From contig NZ_CP019630.1 of assembly GCF_001999245.1 (NCBI RefSeq), positions 2,108,001-2,172,000 of the forward strand: a stretch of DNA of 64,000 bases, read 5' to 3'. The DNA comes from Roseibium algicola. Its GTDB lineage: Bacteria; Pseudomonadota; Alphaproteobacteria; Rhizobiales; Stappiaceae. A program made the translations under genes and the position numbers. Under the pieces are notes generated by a model, which saw only the letters and a list, made by a program, of their open reading frames with translations, did no database searches and was not told the origin of the DNA. Positions 52,346-61,578 of this stretch are shown piece by piece; the stretch's first letter is position 1, and each line of letters begins with the position of its first letter.

Positions 52346-53884
52346 TCAGCCGTCTGGCAAATCCCTTGCTATTCTAAACCCTATCGATTCCGATCTGTCT
52401 GACCCTCCAACATAGATTCTTCGGGCGAAGAGGCGCAATGACATCGGGTCGTCAAGAAATGACCCGCCCCTTACGACCCGGTCTGAGCAACCCTCATACA
52501 GACGAGCGCGTCCGTCACTGGGCGCATCCTGGTGATTGCTGAACCAGCAGTCTTCGACGAGCTCCGAGACGTTTCCGGACATGTCGTACAACTTGAAGCC
52601 GTTTTGCGGAAACTGCCCGACCGGAAAGGCCTTCCTCGACACGCTTGTGTCACCCCTTCCCGGACACCCCCAACAGGCAGCAAGATCGTCCGCCATGGCG
52701 TCGCCCCAGTGGAAGATGGAGTTGCGCCCGCCTCTCGCTGCATATTCCCACTCCGCTTCGGTGAGCAATCTGTAGTTTTGTCCCGTCTTCAACGACAGCC
52801 AACGCACAAAATCGAGCGCATCTTGACGGTTTACGAAATGGATCGGATAGCGCGTATGTGGATCGATATCGCCCCCGGCATCTTTGCTGCATCCTCCCCC
52901 CCGCACACATTCGAGCCACTGCTGATTAGTGACCTCGGTTCGCCCGATAGCAAACGACGACGAAATCGTAACGGTGCGGATCGGCTCCGAGGCATCATCC
53001 GGAAACGGGGTGTTGGGCGCACTCCCCATCTGAAATTCGCCCGGGGGGATCACAACCATATTCGGGCATTCTTCGCAGTCGCGAAACGCTTCCAGCGGAG
53101 GCGGAGGTGGAACGCCGGTAGCACAGAGGTTGTAGGGAAATCGTTCCTTCAGCATGTGAAGCGGTGTGACGAAGGTTTCGGTGCTTCCAGGAACAAGTCG
53201 GCCGTCTCTGCCGGAGGTCACCAAGGCACTGACAACTGCCGTGCCGGTCTTGAATATGGCGCCGCCACTATGCCCGTCGTCAACGCGCATGCCTACGATA
53301 CGAAGCCGCTCGCCGTCGGCAGGGTCGGGGGCGTTGACTAGACCGGGGACAATGGTGTCGATGGCGCTGCGACCTTTTCTCCAGCCAGCGCCCCGCACCT
53401 GAGTATCTACGGCCAACCTATCGAACGAGCAGCGCGCGGCCGGGAAGCTGGACCCGGCGATCTTCAGAATCGCGACATCAAGCTCCACCAAGCTCGCACT
53501 GTCGACCATTTGAACCGCGCCATTGTAGGTAACAACGTCCCCGTTCGGCCCAAGATACTCGATGGTGAAGAAGCGCAGCGGCACGCCGTCTTCCATTTTC
53601 CAGTCGACCAACTCCCCCGTGAACTTGTCTTTTCCGACCACATGGAATGCTGTCGCGATGTAACCGTCCGGGGTGAGGAAGAAGCCGGTTCCGTACTGGT
53701 TGATGGTCAGGTCACTCGAGTTCTGGCCGTGCACGCGCACTCTGACCATCGACCCCTGAATTCTTTCGATAGACGACTGAGCCTGTGCGAAGGATGGCGC
53801 AAAGGTGCACAAGGAGAGAGCGACGAGCAGTATTGCCTTGAAGACTCTTCGAAGGATTCTGAAATCTTCGTATGGGTTCGGCAT
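52346..53884 (-). CDS. Secreted trypsin-like protease with FGE-sulfatase domain
   Basis: 512-residue exported protein. Signal peptide at 1-35 (FKAILLVALSLCTFAPSFAQA). Residues 40-255 form a trypsin-like domain: His81 in IATAFHVVG, Asp136 in VELDVAIL, Ser206 in DDGHSGGAIF complete the triad. After a Pro run (VPPPPPLE) residues 270-510 are an FGE-sulfatase/SUMF1-type domain: VVIPPGEFQMGS, IGRTEVTNQQWLECV, RLLTEAEWEYAARGG and DRVVRGGSFLDD with IGFRIARDLPDG at the end. Its ATG overlaps the upstream lipase stop (ATGA). The combination of protease and FGE-like modules is unusual. FGE-like domains without the copper-Cys pair often act as binding scaffolds, and this one shows EDCWF and YEGCSD Cys that could pair. 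The target is unknown. Confidence 0.85.
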   Translation of the reverse strand: MPNPYEDFRILRRVFKAILLVALSLCTFAPSFAQAQSSIERIQGSMVRVRVHGQNSSDLTINQYGTGFFLTPDGYIATAFHVVGKDKFTGELVDWKMEDGVPLRFFTIEYLGPNGDVVTYNGAVQMVDSASLVELDVAILKIAGSSFPAARCSFDRLAVDTQVRGAGWRKGRSAIDTIVPGLVNAPDPADGERLRIVGMRVDDGHSGGAIFKTGTAVVSALVTSGRDGRLVPGSTETFVTPLHMLKERFPYNLCATGVPPPPPLEAFRDCEECPNMVVIPPGEFQMGSAPNTPFPDDASEPIRTVTISSSFAIGRTEVTNQQWLECVRGGGCSKDAGGDIDPHTRYPIHFVNRQDALDFVRWLSLKTGQNYRLLTEAEWEYAARGGRNSIFHWGDAMADDLAACWGCPGRGDTSVSRKAFPVGQFPQNGFKLYDMSGNVSELVEDCWFSNHQDAPSDGRARLYEGCSDRVVRGGSFLDDPMSLRLFARRIYVGGSDRSESIGFRIARDLPDG

Positions 53885-55395
53885 CAGCGCGGACCCTCAA
53901 TAATGACGACGTAATCTCGAATTGTAGCTCGCAGTCCCGAAATTGCTGCTCGCACCTCCACAGCCCCGGCCGACTCGAACGGACCTATGGTGCTTCTGTA
54001 TCTGACGACGGGCCGAGGCGCGCTTGCGTCCACTTCCTGAATCGCTTCCAGAGGAATTGTCCGTCCCTCCGGATCCGACAACTCCAGGCTCACCGGGACG
54101 GTTTCGACTGCCGCACCGCTGGCATTCGCGGTGAGTTCGACTGTGACGACCGTGCTTTGTCCCTCTTCCAAGATCGAGGATTCGGCCTCAATCCCGATCC
54201 GGTGCAGTTCGACCACGTCACTCGGCGAAGCTGCAGAAAGGGCAACGGAGTTTCTATCCTCGGGCGTGCGCACGCCGGTGAGTATTCGCGTCAATGTCGT
54301 CCGCGCGGCGTCATCATTGAACAATGTCGAATGCTGCGCGAGAGACACAAAAGCCAGTTGCGAGTTCTGGTTTGTGGCGCTGATCTCCGCCACGGTCCCG
54401 TCACCCGCGCCGCTTGAAAACGCCGAAACGCTTTCGGCGCCCTCCTGGATGTAGGATTGCCATCTCGTCGTGAACCCGCTCCCTGCAACAAAGAATGGCG
54501 TGACGTTCGCCGGGAAAGGCTCCTCGCTCAACCGCCGCAGTTCCCGCGCTCTTCGAATGGCTTGGTCGACGGGCACATCGTTTAGCGGGTCAGGTAGCCA
54601 AGCAACCTTCTTCCAGCCGTTGAAAGTCAGAAGATCGTAGTTTGTAGACTGTCCTGGTTCTCCGAGCCGGCAGCAATTCGTGTATGTCGGCAACAACTCG
54701 TAGAATGAAGGCATGGACAGCGCAAAGCGCCGCACTGTGTTCAAACCGCCCGCCATCCAGTTCTGGACCGAACCCCATCCGTCGGTCAGCGTCGCAAGCG
54801 TGTCCGTGGATCCCTTGAATGGTGTGCCCATAAAGATCACGCGTCGAACTTGGCGCTTTGCATCCTCCCGCTTGATGTAGATGTCAGCGACCAATCCGCC
54901 CATGCTGTGGGCGACGATATCAAAATCCCGATCCTTCAGCTCGGGGGTTGAGTCAACAAATTCGGCCAACCGTTTGGCGGACGTAAAATTGCTCTGCCGC
55001 CAATCGTAGGGAAACTCAAAGAAGTCCTCCTGATATGTGTATCCAAGGGCTGCAAGGTGATTTCGCAAGGTCGAATATTGCTGCGTCTTCCAGACCCCAA
55101 AAACCGATACCTCCTGGATTGTACCGTCGACGACGACGCCGTCGTCTGGAGATGGGTCTCTGGGGCCATTAGAAAGCACCAGTCTGTCCAGACGCCGAAG
55201 GCTTGCTGCACTTCCCCAAAGGAGGTCGCCGTTTGAGCTGTCGATCAGCCTAGTTCCCAATACTCCTGGGATCAGCACAATCGGGCGGAGCGGCTCGGAC
55301 GAGGCGGCCAAGGGCACGAGAAAAGTCAATGCTGCTACGATGATCCAAATGCCCGCTCTTATACCAGCCGAGATTTTTTGTAGCTTAGCAGACAT
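53884..55395 (-). CDS. Secreted LCAT-family lipase/acyltransferase
   Basis: 503-residue exported alpha/beta-hydrolase. Signal at 1-33 (IWIIVAALTFLVPLAASS). Oxyanion region IPGVLGTRL at 42-50; nucleophile Ser164 in IVAHSMGGLVADIY; acid Asp332 in GAGDGTVAEI; base His355 in AQHSTLFN. This is the LCAT/PDAT fold, which transfers or hydrolyses acyl groups of phospholipids. A C-terminal beta-rich domain (about 390-500, Ig-like) follows. ATG 55395 is preferred to the longer frame. It overlaps the protease gene by ATGA and is transcribed away from the CopG gene with a long spacer. It could cut membrane lipids in the periplasm or outside. Confidence 0.85.
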   Translation of the reverse strand: MSAKLQKISAGIRAGIWIIVAALTFLVPLAASSEPLRPIVLIPGVLGTRLIDSSNGDLLWGSAASLRRLDRLVLSNGPRDPSPDDGVVVDGTIQEVSVFGVWKTQQYSTLRNHLAALGYTYQEDFFEFPYDWRQSNFTSAKRLAEFVDSTPELKDRDFDIVAHSMGGLVADIYIKREDAKRQVRRVIFMGTPFKGSTDTLATLTDGWGSVQNWMAGGLNTVRRFALSMPSFYELLPTYTNCCRLGEPGQSTNYDLLTFNGWKKVAWLPDPLNDVPVDQAIRRARELRRLSEEPFPANVTPFFVAGSGFTTRWQSYIQEGAESVSAFSSGAGDGTVAEISATNQNSQLAFVSLAQHSTLFNDDAARTTLTRILTGVRTPEDRNSVALSAASPSDVVELHRIGIEAESSILEEGQSTVVTVELTANASGAAVETVPVSLELSDPEGRTIPLEAIQEVDASAPRPVVRYRSTIGPFESAGAVEVRAAISGLRATIRDYVVIIEGPR

Positions 55396-55868
55396 GCCCA
55401 ACAGACGCTCCCCTCGACCGCTTTCGACCCGAAGTGGCCTGACCGTGCCACGAGCGAGGCTAAACCTCAAGAACAACCATTGCCAGGAAATCTATTGCAC
55501 TAGATTTAGGCGCATTTTCACTCTTTTCGCAAGCACTTCTACCGCGATACAAATCCCAGTTAGACATCAACCCGCAACTTCCAATTCTCATATGGACGAC
55601 CGCTTTGAAAGTACCGTCACCAAAAGGCGGTCGGGCCGATGTCACCCCAATGCGGTCACAGCACCGGCCAAAGCAGATAGTCTGCTTTTCGTATTCAGCC
55701 AAAGCAAAGTGAACGACCGAGATGGGGCCGCTTTGCTGCCCGTCAGCTTAAGCATCGTCTCCTCCGTAAGTTGGTACACTAGCCTGCTGCGAGGACGTCC
55801 CTAAATCAATACACAAACCCTGCGGACACAGATAAGTCTCGCCTTATCTCACTGTCCTAATCTGGTTC
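55396..55868. other. Intergenic region upstream of the lipase gene
   Basis: About 470 bases, lower in GC than the conjugation genes. No gene is supported. It should hold the promoter of the lipase-protease pair and lies between it and the CopG-type gene, so one end of the inserted cassette is probably here. Confidence 0.4.
55504..55532 (-). promoter_or_regulatory. Candidate promoter of the lipase-protease pair
   Basis: On the minus strand TTGCGA (55532-55527), 17 bases, and CTAAAT (55509-55504), preceded by TGCGC like an extended -10. About 100 bases before the lipase ATG. It matches sigma-70 consensus at four of six bases in each box. Confidence 0.35.
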
Positions 55869-56285
55869 TCATGGAACATCCTCGGAAATCTCCTGCCTCA
55901 GCTTCGGTCCATTCGCCAATCGTCTCCCCAGCGCGGTGACGAACGCATCATACCGTTCACCGGCTTTGGCACGCGCTGCCTGCGCAGCCGGTTCCGGAAG
56001 TGCTGGTGTCGTCGCAAGCCAGAAGCGAACGAAGATGGCCAGGGTCTCGACGGATATCCCGAGATCGCGTTCAAGCCGCGTCATCCGCCGATCGATCTGG
56101 TCGAGGCGTTTGGTGATAACTGCTTCGCGTCGCTCATCAGCGTCTGGCGACAGAAAGGAGGCGATGGCGGCCTCGACGACCAGTGACTGCGAAAGATCCC
56201 GGCGCTCGGCGTAATCGGAGAGCATCTTCATAACGTCCTGGTCGAGATAGGCAGAAATCTGAGCCTTCTTCTTGCGAGCCCTCAT
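55869..56285 (-). CDS. CopG/ribbon-helix-helix protein of the transfer cluster
   Basis: 138-residue protein beginning MRARKKKAQISAYLDQDVMKMLSDYAERRDLSQSLVVEAAI. This is a ribbon-helix-helix DNA-binding start, followed by LDQIDRRMTRLERDLGISVETLAIFVRFWL, as in the CopG-type gene always found between traG and trbB. It may control the trb operon or help relaxosome assembly. ATG 56285 is chosen; a GTG at 56294 overlaps the traG stop. Confidence 0.85.
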   Translation of the reverse strand: MRARKKKAQISAYLDQDVMKMLSDYAERRDLSQSLVVEAAIASFLSPDADERREAVITKRLDQIDRRMTRLERDLGISVETLAIFVRFWLATTPALPEPAAQAARAKAGERYDAFVTALGRRLANGPKLRQEISEDVP

Positions 56286-56290
56286 CGTCG

Positions 56291-58276
56291 TCACAGCTCC
56301 ATGCCATCGCCGGAATCGAGCGAGACTTGCCGCGCTACACCTTGCATGACCCGGGTCATCCGGCTGGTCCGGGCGGTGTCATCCTCACTGTCGTCAGTCA
56401 GATCGACCTCGAATTCGTTTTCGCTCGGGGCCTTCTCTTTGACAGGCTCAACTCTGTTGAGTTCCAGTTGGTGCCGGCGTTCAGACCCCGTTGGATCCTC
56501 GTCCTGTGCAGCCATCTCCGACGCTTTTGGGCTGATTTCGGGAATCGCAGGAAGTGACAGGTCGCTCCAATCATCGCACTGCCTTTGGATGGCCGAAGCT
56601 GGCTCGGGCGGCGGTAGGATACGTTCGCTGAACCGCTTGTCCTCATAGTAGCGAGCCTTTTTTGCCCGGATTGGCGGCGTGCCCGCAACCATGACAATCT
56701 CGTCGGTTGGCGGAAGCTGCATGATCTCGCCTGGGGTAAGCAACTGGCGCGCGGTCTCGGATCGGGAGACCATGAGATGACCGAGCCACGGGCTCAGCCG
56801 GTGACCGGCATAGTTCTTCATAGCCTTCATCTCTGTCGCGGTGCCTAAAGCATCGGAAACACGCTTGGCGGTCCGCTCGTCGTTCGTTGCGAAGCTGACG
56901 CGAACGTGGCAATTGTCGAGGATCGAATTGTTCGGCCCGTAAGCCTTTTCGATCTGGTTCAATGATTGAGCAATCAGGAAGCTCTTGAGGCCATAGCCGG
57001 CCATGAATGCGAGGGCCGACTCGAAGAAATCCAATCGCCCCAGAGCCGGAAACTCATCGAGCATCAGAAGCAACCGGTGCCGGTCGGAATTTTCCCGAAG
57101 ATCTTCTGCCAAACGGCGGCCGATCTGATTGAGGATCAGGCGGATCAGCGGCTTGGTACGATTAATGTCCGACGGCGGTACCACGAGATAAAGCGTCGTT
57201 GGGCGCGTGCCACCCACCATGTCGGCAATCCGCCAGTCGCAACCGCGCGTGACTTCGGCCACGACGGGATCCCGGTAAAGTCCCAGGAACGACATGGCTG
57301 TCGATAGGACTCCGGAGCGCTCATTCTCGGATTTGTTGAGTAGCTCCCGTGCCGCGCTGGCAATCACCGGATGCGGCCTGTTATCGCCCAGATGGGCGGT
57401 CTTCATCATCGCAGCCAAGGTCGACTCGATCGGTCTTTTCGGGTCGGACAGGAAAGCCGCGACACCTGCGAGTGTCTTGTCCTCCTCGGCATAGAGAACA
57501 TGCAGGATCGCGCCAACGAGAAGCGCATGGGACGTCTTCTCCCAGTGGTTCCGCTTTTCGAGGGACCCTTCCGGATCCACCAGGATGTCGGCGATGTTCT
57601 GAACATCGCGCACTTCCCATTCGCCGCGGCGGACTTCGAGCAACGGATTGTAGGCGGCCGATTTCGGATTGGTGGGATCGAACAGAAGGATCCGGCCGTG
57701 CTGTGCGCGGAAGCCGGCGGTCAACTGCCAGTTTTCTCCCTTGATATCGTGGACGATGGCCGAGCCCGGCCAGGTAAGCAGCGAAGGGACGACCAGACCG
57801 ACGCCCTTGCCAGAGCGGGTGGGCGCAAAACAGAGCACATGTTCCGGACCATCATGGCGGAGATAGTCTTCCTCGTAGCAGCCAAGAATGACGCCATCAG
57901 AAGTCAGAAGATTCGCCGCCCTCACCTCTTTCTTGTCGGCCCAACGGGCAGACCCGTAGGTCTCAACGCGTTTTGCTTCGCGCGCCCGCCAGACTGACAT
58001 GCCGATGGCAACGGCAATGGATAGAAATCCGCCGGAAGCAGCAATAACGGCGCCGTGCAGAAAGACGTTCGGCGCATACGCATCATAGAAGTACCACCAC
58101 CAGAAGAAGGCCGGCGGAAAGTAGATTGGCCAACTGGCCACTTCGAACCAAGAAGGACCAAGTTGCGCCTGAAAGCCCAGTTTCCAGGCAACGTATTGCG
58201 TTGCGCCCCAAGAGGTGAGCATCACAATGAGAGAGACCACCAAAAGCTGGCCCCAGAGGATTTTTGTCGCAGACAT
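56291..58276 (-). CDS. traG: TraG (VirD4-like) conjugal coupling protein
   Basis: 661-residue inner-membrane ATPase. Two N-terminal membrane helices (LLVVSLIVMLTSWGATQYVA; VFLHGAVIAASGGFLSIAVAIG), then Walker A APTRSGKGVG (151-160) and Walker B LLMLDEFPALG, with ASYPSVWPF-type motifs absent as expected. It links the relaxosome to the T4SS. Start ATG 58276 has AGGAG upstream. It lies immediately after the relaxase gene. Confidence 0.95.
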   Translation of the reverse strand: MSATKILWGQLLVVSLIVMLTSWGATQYVAWKLGFQAQLGPSWFEVASWPIYFPPAFFWWWYFYDAYAPNVFLHGAVIAASGGFLSIAVAIGMSVWRAREAKRVETYGSARWADKKEVRAANLLTSDGVILGCYEEDYLRHDGPEHVLCFAPTRSGKGVGLVVPSLLTWPGSAIVHDIKGENWQLTAGFRAQHGRILLFDPTNPKSAAYNPLLEVRRGEWEVRDVQNIADILVDPEGSLEKRNHWEKTSHALLVGAILHVLYAEEDKTLAGVAAFLSDPKRPIESTLAAMMKTAHLGDNRPHPVIASAARELLNKSENERSGVLSTAMSFLGLYRDPVVAEVTRGCDWRIADMVGGTRPTTLYLVVPPSDINRTKPLIRLILNQIGRRLAEDLRENSDRHRLLLMLDEFPALGRLDFFESALAFMAGYGLKSFLIAQSLNQIEKAYGPNNSILDNCHVRVSFATNDERTAKRVSDALGTATEMKAMKNYAGHRLSPWLGHLMVSRSETARQLLTPGEIMQLPPTDEIVMVAGTPPIRAKKARYYEDKRFSERILPPPEPASAIQRQCDDWSDLSLPAIPEISPKASEMAAQDEDPTGSERRHQLELNRVEPVKEKAPSENEFEVDLTDDSEDDTARTSRMTRVMQGVARQVSLDSGDGMEL

Positions 58277-58301
58277 TGTGGCGCTCCTAATCGTTCAGAT
58301 T

Positions 58302-60041
58302 TTAAAACCCGAGCCCTCGCCTGCGCCCGAAGCTCCAGTCCACACCGCCATCGGAACGGGTGATGCCGGATACATGACTGCCGCGGTATTTTTCGAGTGA
58401 GGGTGTCCAGGGCACAAGCTGGAAGCCGAGACCGTCATCGATCATGGCGAATCGTCCGGAGGCGAGGTCGAAGCGTTGGCGGTAGGTGCCAGCTACATAC
58501 TCACCGGAACCAGCACGGCTGAATGGCTCCCCGGTGTTGGCTGCCAGCCTCTCGCCAAGCGCTTCTAACTCGTTGCGGCGCAGTGTCTCGATGAGGTTCC
58601 GGGCAAAGATGACACGCCGTCCCTTGCGCTCAGCGAGCCCCTCTTCAATCAGATGCTCTGCCCGGCGCTCAAGAGCGTCTCTGACCTCAGCACCAAAACC
58701 ACCCTCTGAGAGAGCAACAGGTTCACGTGCAATGTTCTGCCGGTCGAGCCAGGTGGCTCCTGCAGCGGTGACTTGCCGTTCGATGTCGAGATCGGAGCGG
58801 ATGGCGAGCGCCACGCGGCGCTGCCCGCGTGCATCGTTGAATTTCCGGAGCTCAACGATCGACCCCGGCGCGCTGTCGCCAGCTGCATCAATATCGTGAA
58901 GCCTGACGTGATGTGTCCGGCCATCAACACCGTCGACGACAGCATAAGCAGATCCTTTCAGCTCATCGTCGAGACCGCGCTCGACCAGCCGGCCGATGAT
59001 GGGCGTGTCCAGACTTTCGGCCGCAAGGACGTAACTTGCCGACCCGCGTTCGATCCCCCGATCGGACAACGCCCGGTGCATCCGCTTGATGATGTCGCCG
59101 CGCTCGCCGAGTTCTCGCAGTGTTGCTTCCGCACCGTCGCCAATCGCCCATTGACCGGGACCGATCTGTTCGACCAGGCCAAGAGCCTCCAACTTGCGCA
59201 GGCGTCCGACCTTCAGGGCGTGGTATTCATCCGGCTGCCTATCGGGATCAGGAGCCATATCAACGATGCCGGAGCTGCGGCCATCTCGAACAAGCTGACG
59301 ATCGAGCTGTGTCCAGCGCTCAGCCTCGACCTGGCGCTCCAGATGAAGACGGATGTCGAGGTCGGTGCGCGGTCCGAGCTCCAGTGTCGCCAGATCCTGG
59401 GCGCGGGCACGCATGCCTTCCTTGATGTAATCCCGGGAGATCACCAGGTCCTGGCCGTCGTCAAGCTTCCCGCGCAGGATGATATGGACGTGGGGATTGT
59501 CCGTGTTCCAGTGATCGACGCCGACCCAGTCCAATTCAGTGCCGAGATCCTTTTCCATCTGGCGCATCAAGTCTTGGCTGAAAGATCTGAGATCGGCCAG
59601 GTCCGTGGCGTCTTCCGGCGAGACGATGAAACGGAAATGGTGGCGGTCATCCTGGCAACGCTCAGCAAACTCCTTCGGATCGACAGCATCATCGCCTGGA
59701 CTAAACATCCGCGCCTTTTCCCCGTCACGGGTCACGCCTTCCCGGCCAAGATATTTGAGATGTGCAGCGAGCGGTGCGGATCGTGCCGAATGACGAACGA
59801 CCCGCGTCTTGATGACCACGACGCGGGACCTGCCGGTCAGCAGCCTATTGGCCTGAACACTGGCCCTCCGGCCGCGTCCGAAGCGCGAGCGCCTGCCGGT
59901 GCTGATCCGGCCCGAGCGCGACACATGTCCGCCAGCCTTCTGGGCGGCCGCCAGTGCCTGGGCAATGAATGGGCGGCCCCTTTGCGCACGCGATGACCGT
60001 ACGCGCCCGGGCCGGATGCGAAAATCGTGCTCATCGGACAT
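58302..60041 (-). CDS. MOBP-like relaxase with DUF3363 domain
   Basis: 579-residue relaxase. The HUH signature HWNTDNPHVHI (His177, His184, His186) is clear, and an Arg-rich N-terminus precedes the core. The DUF3363-type C-terminal half begins around residue 260 (HALKVGRLRKLEALGL). This pair marks the VirD2-like MOBP relaxases of such plasmids. ATG 60041 has GGAG nine bases upstream. It would nick oriT and pilot the DNA through TraG. Candidate oriT sequence lies directly upstream. Confidence 0.93.
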   Translation of the reverse strand: MSDEHDFRIRPGRVRSSRAQRGRPFIAQALAAAQKAGGHVSRSGRISTGRRSRFGRGRRASVQANRLLTGRSRVVVIKTRVVRHSARSAPLAAHLKYLGREGVTRDGEKARMFSPGDDAVDPKEFAERCQDDRHHFRFIVSPEDATDLADLRSFSQDLMRQMEKDLGTELDWVGVDHWNTDNPHVHIILRGKLDDGQDLVISRDYIKEGMRARAQDLATLELGPRTDLDIRLHLERQVEAERWTQLDRQLVRDGRSSGIVDMAPDPDRQPDEYHALKVGRLRKLEALGLVEQIGPGQWAIGDGAEATLRELGERGDIIKRMHRALSDRGIERGSASYVLAAESLDTPIIGRLVERGLDDELKGSAYAVVDGVDGRTHHVRLHDIDAAGDSAPGSIVELRKFNDARGQRRVALAIRSDLDIERQVTAAGATWLDRQNIAREPVALSEGGFGAEVRDALERRAEHLIEEGLAERKGRRVIFARNLIETLRRNELEALGERLAANTGEPFSRAGSGEYVAGTYRQRFDLASGRFAMIDDGLGFQLVPWTPSLEKYRGSHVSGITRSDGGVDWSFGRRRGLGF

Positions 60042-60284
60042 GGCGCATCTCCGCAAGGTGCAAAAATCCAAGCAAGTTCAGAACGATAAGCGTTGACCGC
60101 ACGTTGCGGATTTTGGCAGCACATTGCGAAACACAACAAAAAGACCAACAAAAACAACCGACCGACCCAAGCGCACCTTGCGCCCTTTTATCTCGCCATC
60201 CCTCGGCCGCGTCACACGCCGCCGGCTCTAATCCGCTCTGTCCTGCGCGGGAGTACTCCAATCTGCGAAATGCGCCATTCGTCC
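60042..60284. other. Candidate oriT region
   Basis: The spacer between the lytic transglycosylase and relaxase genes. It contains the perfect inverted repeat CCGCA-CGT-TGCGG (60097-60109) and an imperfect repeat GCACATTGCGAAAC just beyond. Short inverted repeats next to a relaxase gene are typical for oriT, but no nic consensus of a known family is certain. Confidence 0.4.
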
Positions 60285-61004
60285 TCATCGAAAACCCTCA
60301 CCTGAAGATCTGGAGACAAACAGAGTTCCAGCCGTCCCGGAGCGCGGGTACCTGCGGTCCGTTTCAGCTGCACGCGGGGTTGCACTGGACCTACCGTCGA
60401 ACTGCTGCCGATTTGCCGTCGCGTTGGCGGTTTTGGGACCCACAAAGAGCGGCGCATCACGCCAATCCGGCGGGCACACGGATACACCGCTGGCATCCGG
60501 AAGTGGGCGACCGCCAAGTGCCGGGGCAAGCAGCGCGACATAGGTCCGCGTTTCAACAGGCAATGCTCGGCAGGTTTCCAGATAGGCATCGTAGTGCGCC
60601 GGGCCGGCATTATAGGCGGCCAGCATGCCGGTGATATCGCCGTACCGGTCGAACATCTCGCGGAGATATGCGGTTCCCGCGAGGATGTTGTTGCGCGGTT
60701 CAAACGGATCGGCGCTAAGGCCGTATCGACCGCGCATCTCCTCCCTGGTTCCGGGCATCAGCTGCATCAGTCCCATGGCGCCGGCGGCGGAGACGGCATT
60801 CGGATTGCCGTCGCTTTCCATGCCCAGGACCGCTCGGATCCAATGCGCCGGAACGCCAAAACGCTGCGAAGCCTCTGCGATGTAAGCGGTAAATGGATCG
60901 CCTGGTATTGGTTGCCCGGACGTTGCGGTTCCTGCCGACACCACATCTGCCGAAATGCAATCGAGGAACAGGCCGGTAAGGAGAAGGAAGGCAGTGTGAC
61001 GCAT
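60285..61004 (-). CDS. Lytic transglycosylase of the transfer cluster (VirB1/TrbN-like)
   Basis: 239-residue exported SLT-family enzyme. Signal peptide, then the catalytic Glu63 in RAVLGMESDGNPNAVSAAGAMGLMQLMPGT, with YNAGPAHYDAYLETCR and LPVETRTYVALL at the end. Opens the peptidoglycan for pilus assembly. ATG 61004 is preferred over a frame that starts inside traF. Variable Ser/Thr-rich tail. Confidence 0.92.
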   Translation of the reverse strand: MRHTAFLLLTGLFLDCISADVVSAGTATSGQPIPGDPFTAYIAEASQRFGVPAHWIRAVLGMESDGNPNAVSAAGAMGLMQLMPGTREEMRGRYGLSADPFEPRNNILAGTAYLREMFDRYGDITGMLAAYNAGPAHYDAYLETCRALPVETRTYVALLAPALGGRPLPDASGVSVCPPDWRDAPLFVGPKTANATANRQQFDGRSSATPRAAETDRRYPRSGTAGTLFVSRSSGEGFR

Positions 61005-61008
61005 GGCG

Positions 61009-61578
61009 TTACTCTTGCCCGCTCGATCGGGAAGGCGAGCGGCGGTTCGGTGATTGCTCGAAGCGAGCCGGCTCTTCAGTCCAGACCGGCGTGAGCGTGG
61101 CAGTAATCGCAGAGACCAGAAGCGGCCCGAAATACCGGCCGTCAAAACTGTCCGGTGCGTCCGGGTTCATGAGAAAGATTTCGCCGTCTTCGAGCACACT
61201 GCAGCCCTGCCATCGCGGCAGAGAACGGTCCAACCGGTCCCGTTCCCGCGCCTGTCCATATGGCCTGCCCTCGACGAAGATTGTTGCCCGCTTGCGACAG
61301 ACACCGGTACCGGGCAGCGCAAGCACATGCTTGAGCAACGGCACACCGCGCGGAAGGTATCCACGCTCAGCAAGGAAATCGGCGAGATCCTTTGGCGGCG
61401 TGACAGCAACCAGATCACCGACCTCCAACCGGCCAGTTGTCGACGCATGATAAAGTCCGACCGGCACACTGGCGGACGCATTCCAGATCAGGCGTGGTTG
61501 CCATGTGGAGACGAGCGACGACAGGGTGAGTGCTGCCGACAATCCGGTCAGCACGAAGATGAATTTGCGCCGGCGCAT
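61009..61578 (-). CDS. traF: TraF conjugal transfer peptidase (S26 family)
   Basis: 189-residue membrane peptidase. Catalytic Ser37 in NASASVPVGLY and Lys83 in LLKHVLALPG match the S26 family; TraF-type peptidases process and cyclise the TrbC pilin in IncP systems. One N-terminal helix (FIFVLTGLSAALTLSSLV). Start ATG 61578 overlaps the DUF2840 stop (TGATG). Confidence 0.92.
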   Translation of the reverse strand: MRRRKFIFVLTGLSAALTLSSLVSTWQPRLIWNASASVPVGLYHASTTGRLEVGDLVAVTPPKDLADFLAERGYLPRGVPLLKHVLALPGTGVCRKRATIFVEGRPYGQARERDRLDRSLPRWQGCSVLEDGEIFLMNPDAPDSFDGRYFGPLLVSAITATLTPVWTEEPARFEQSPNRRSPSRSSGQE

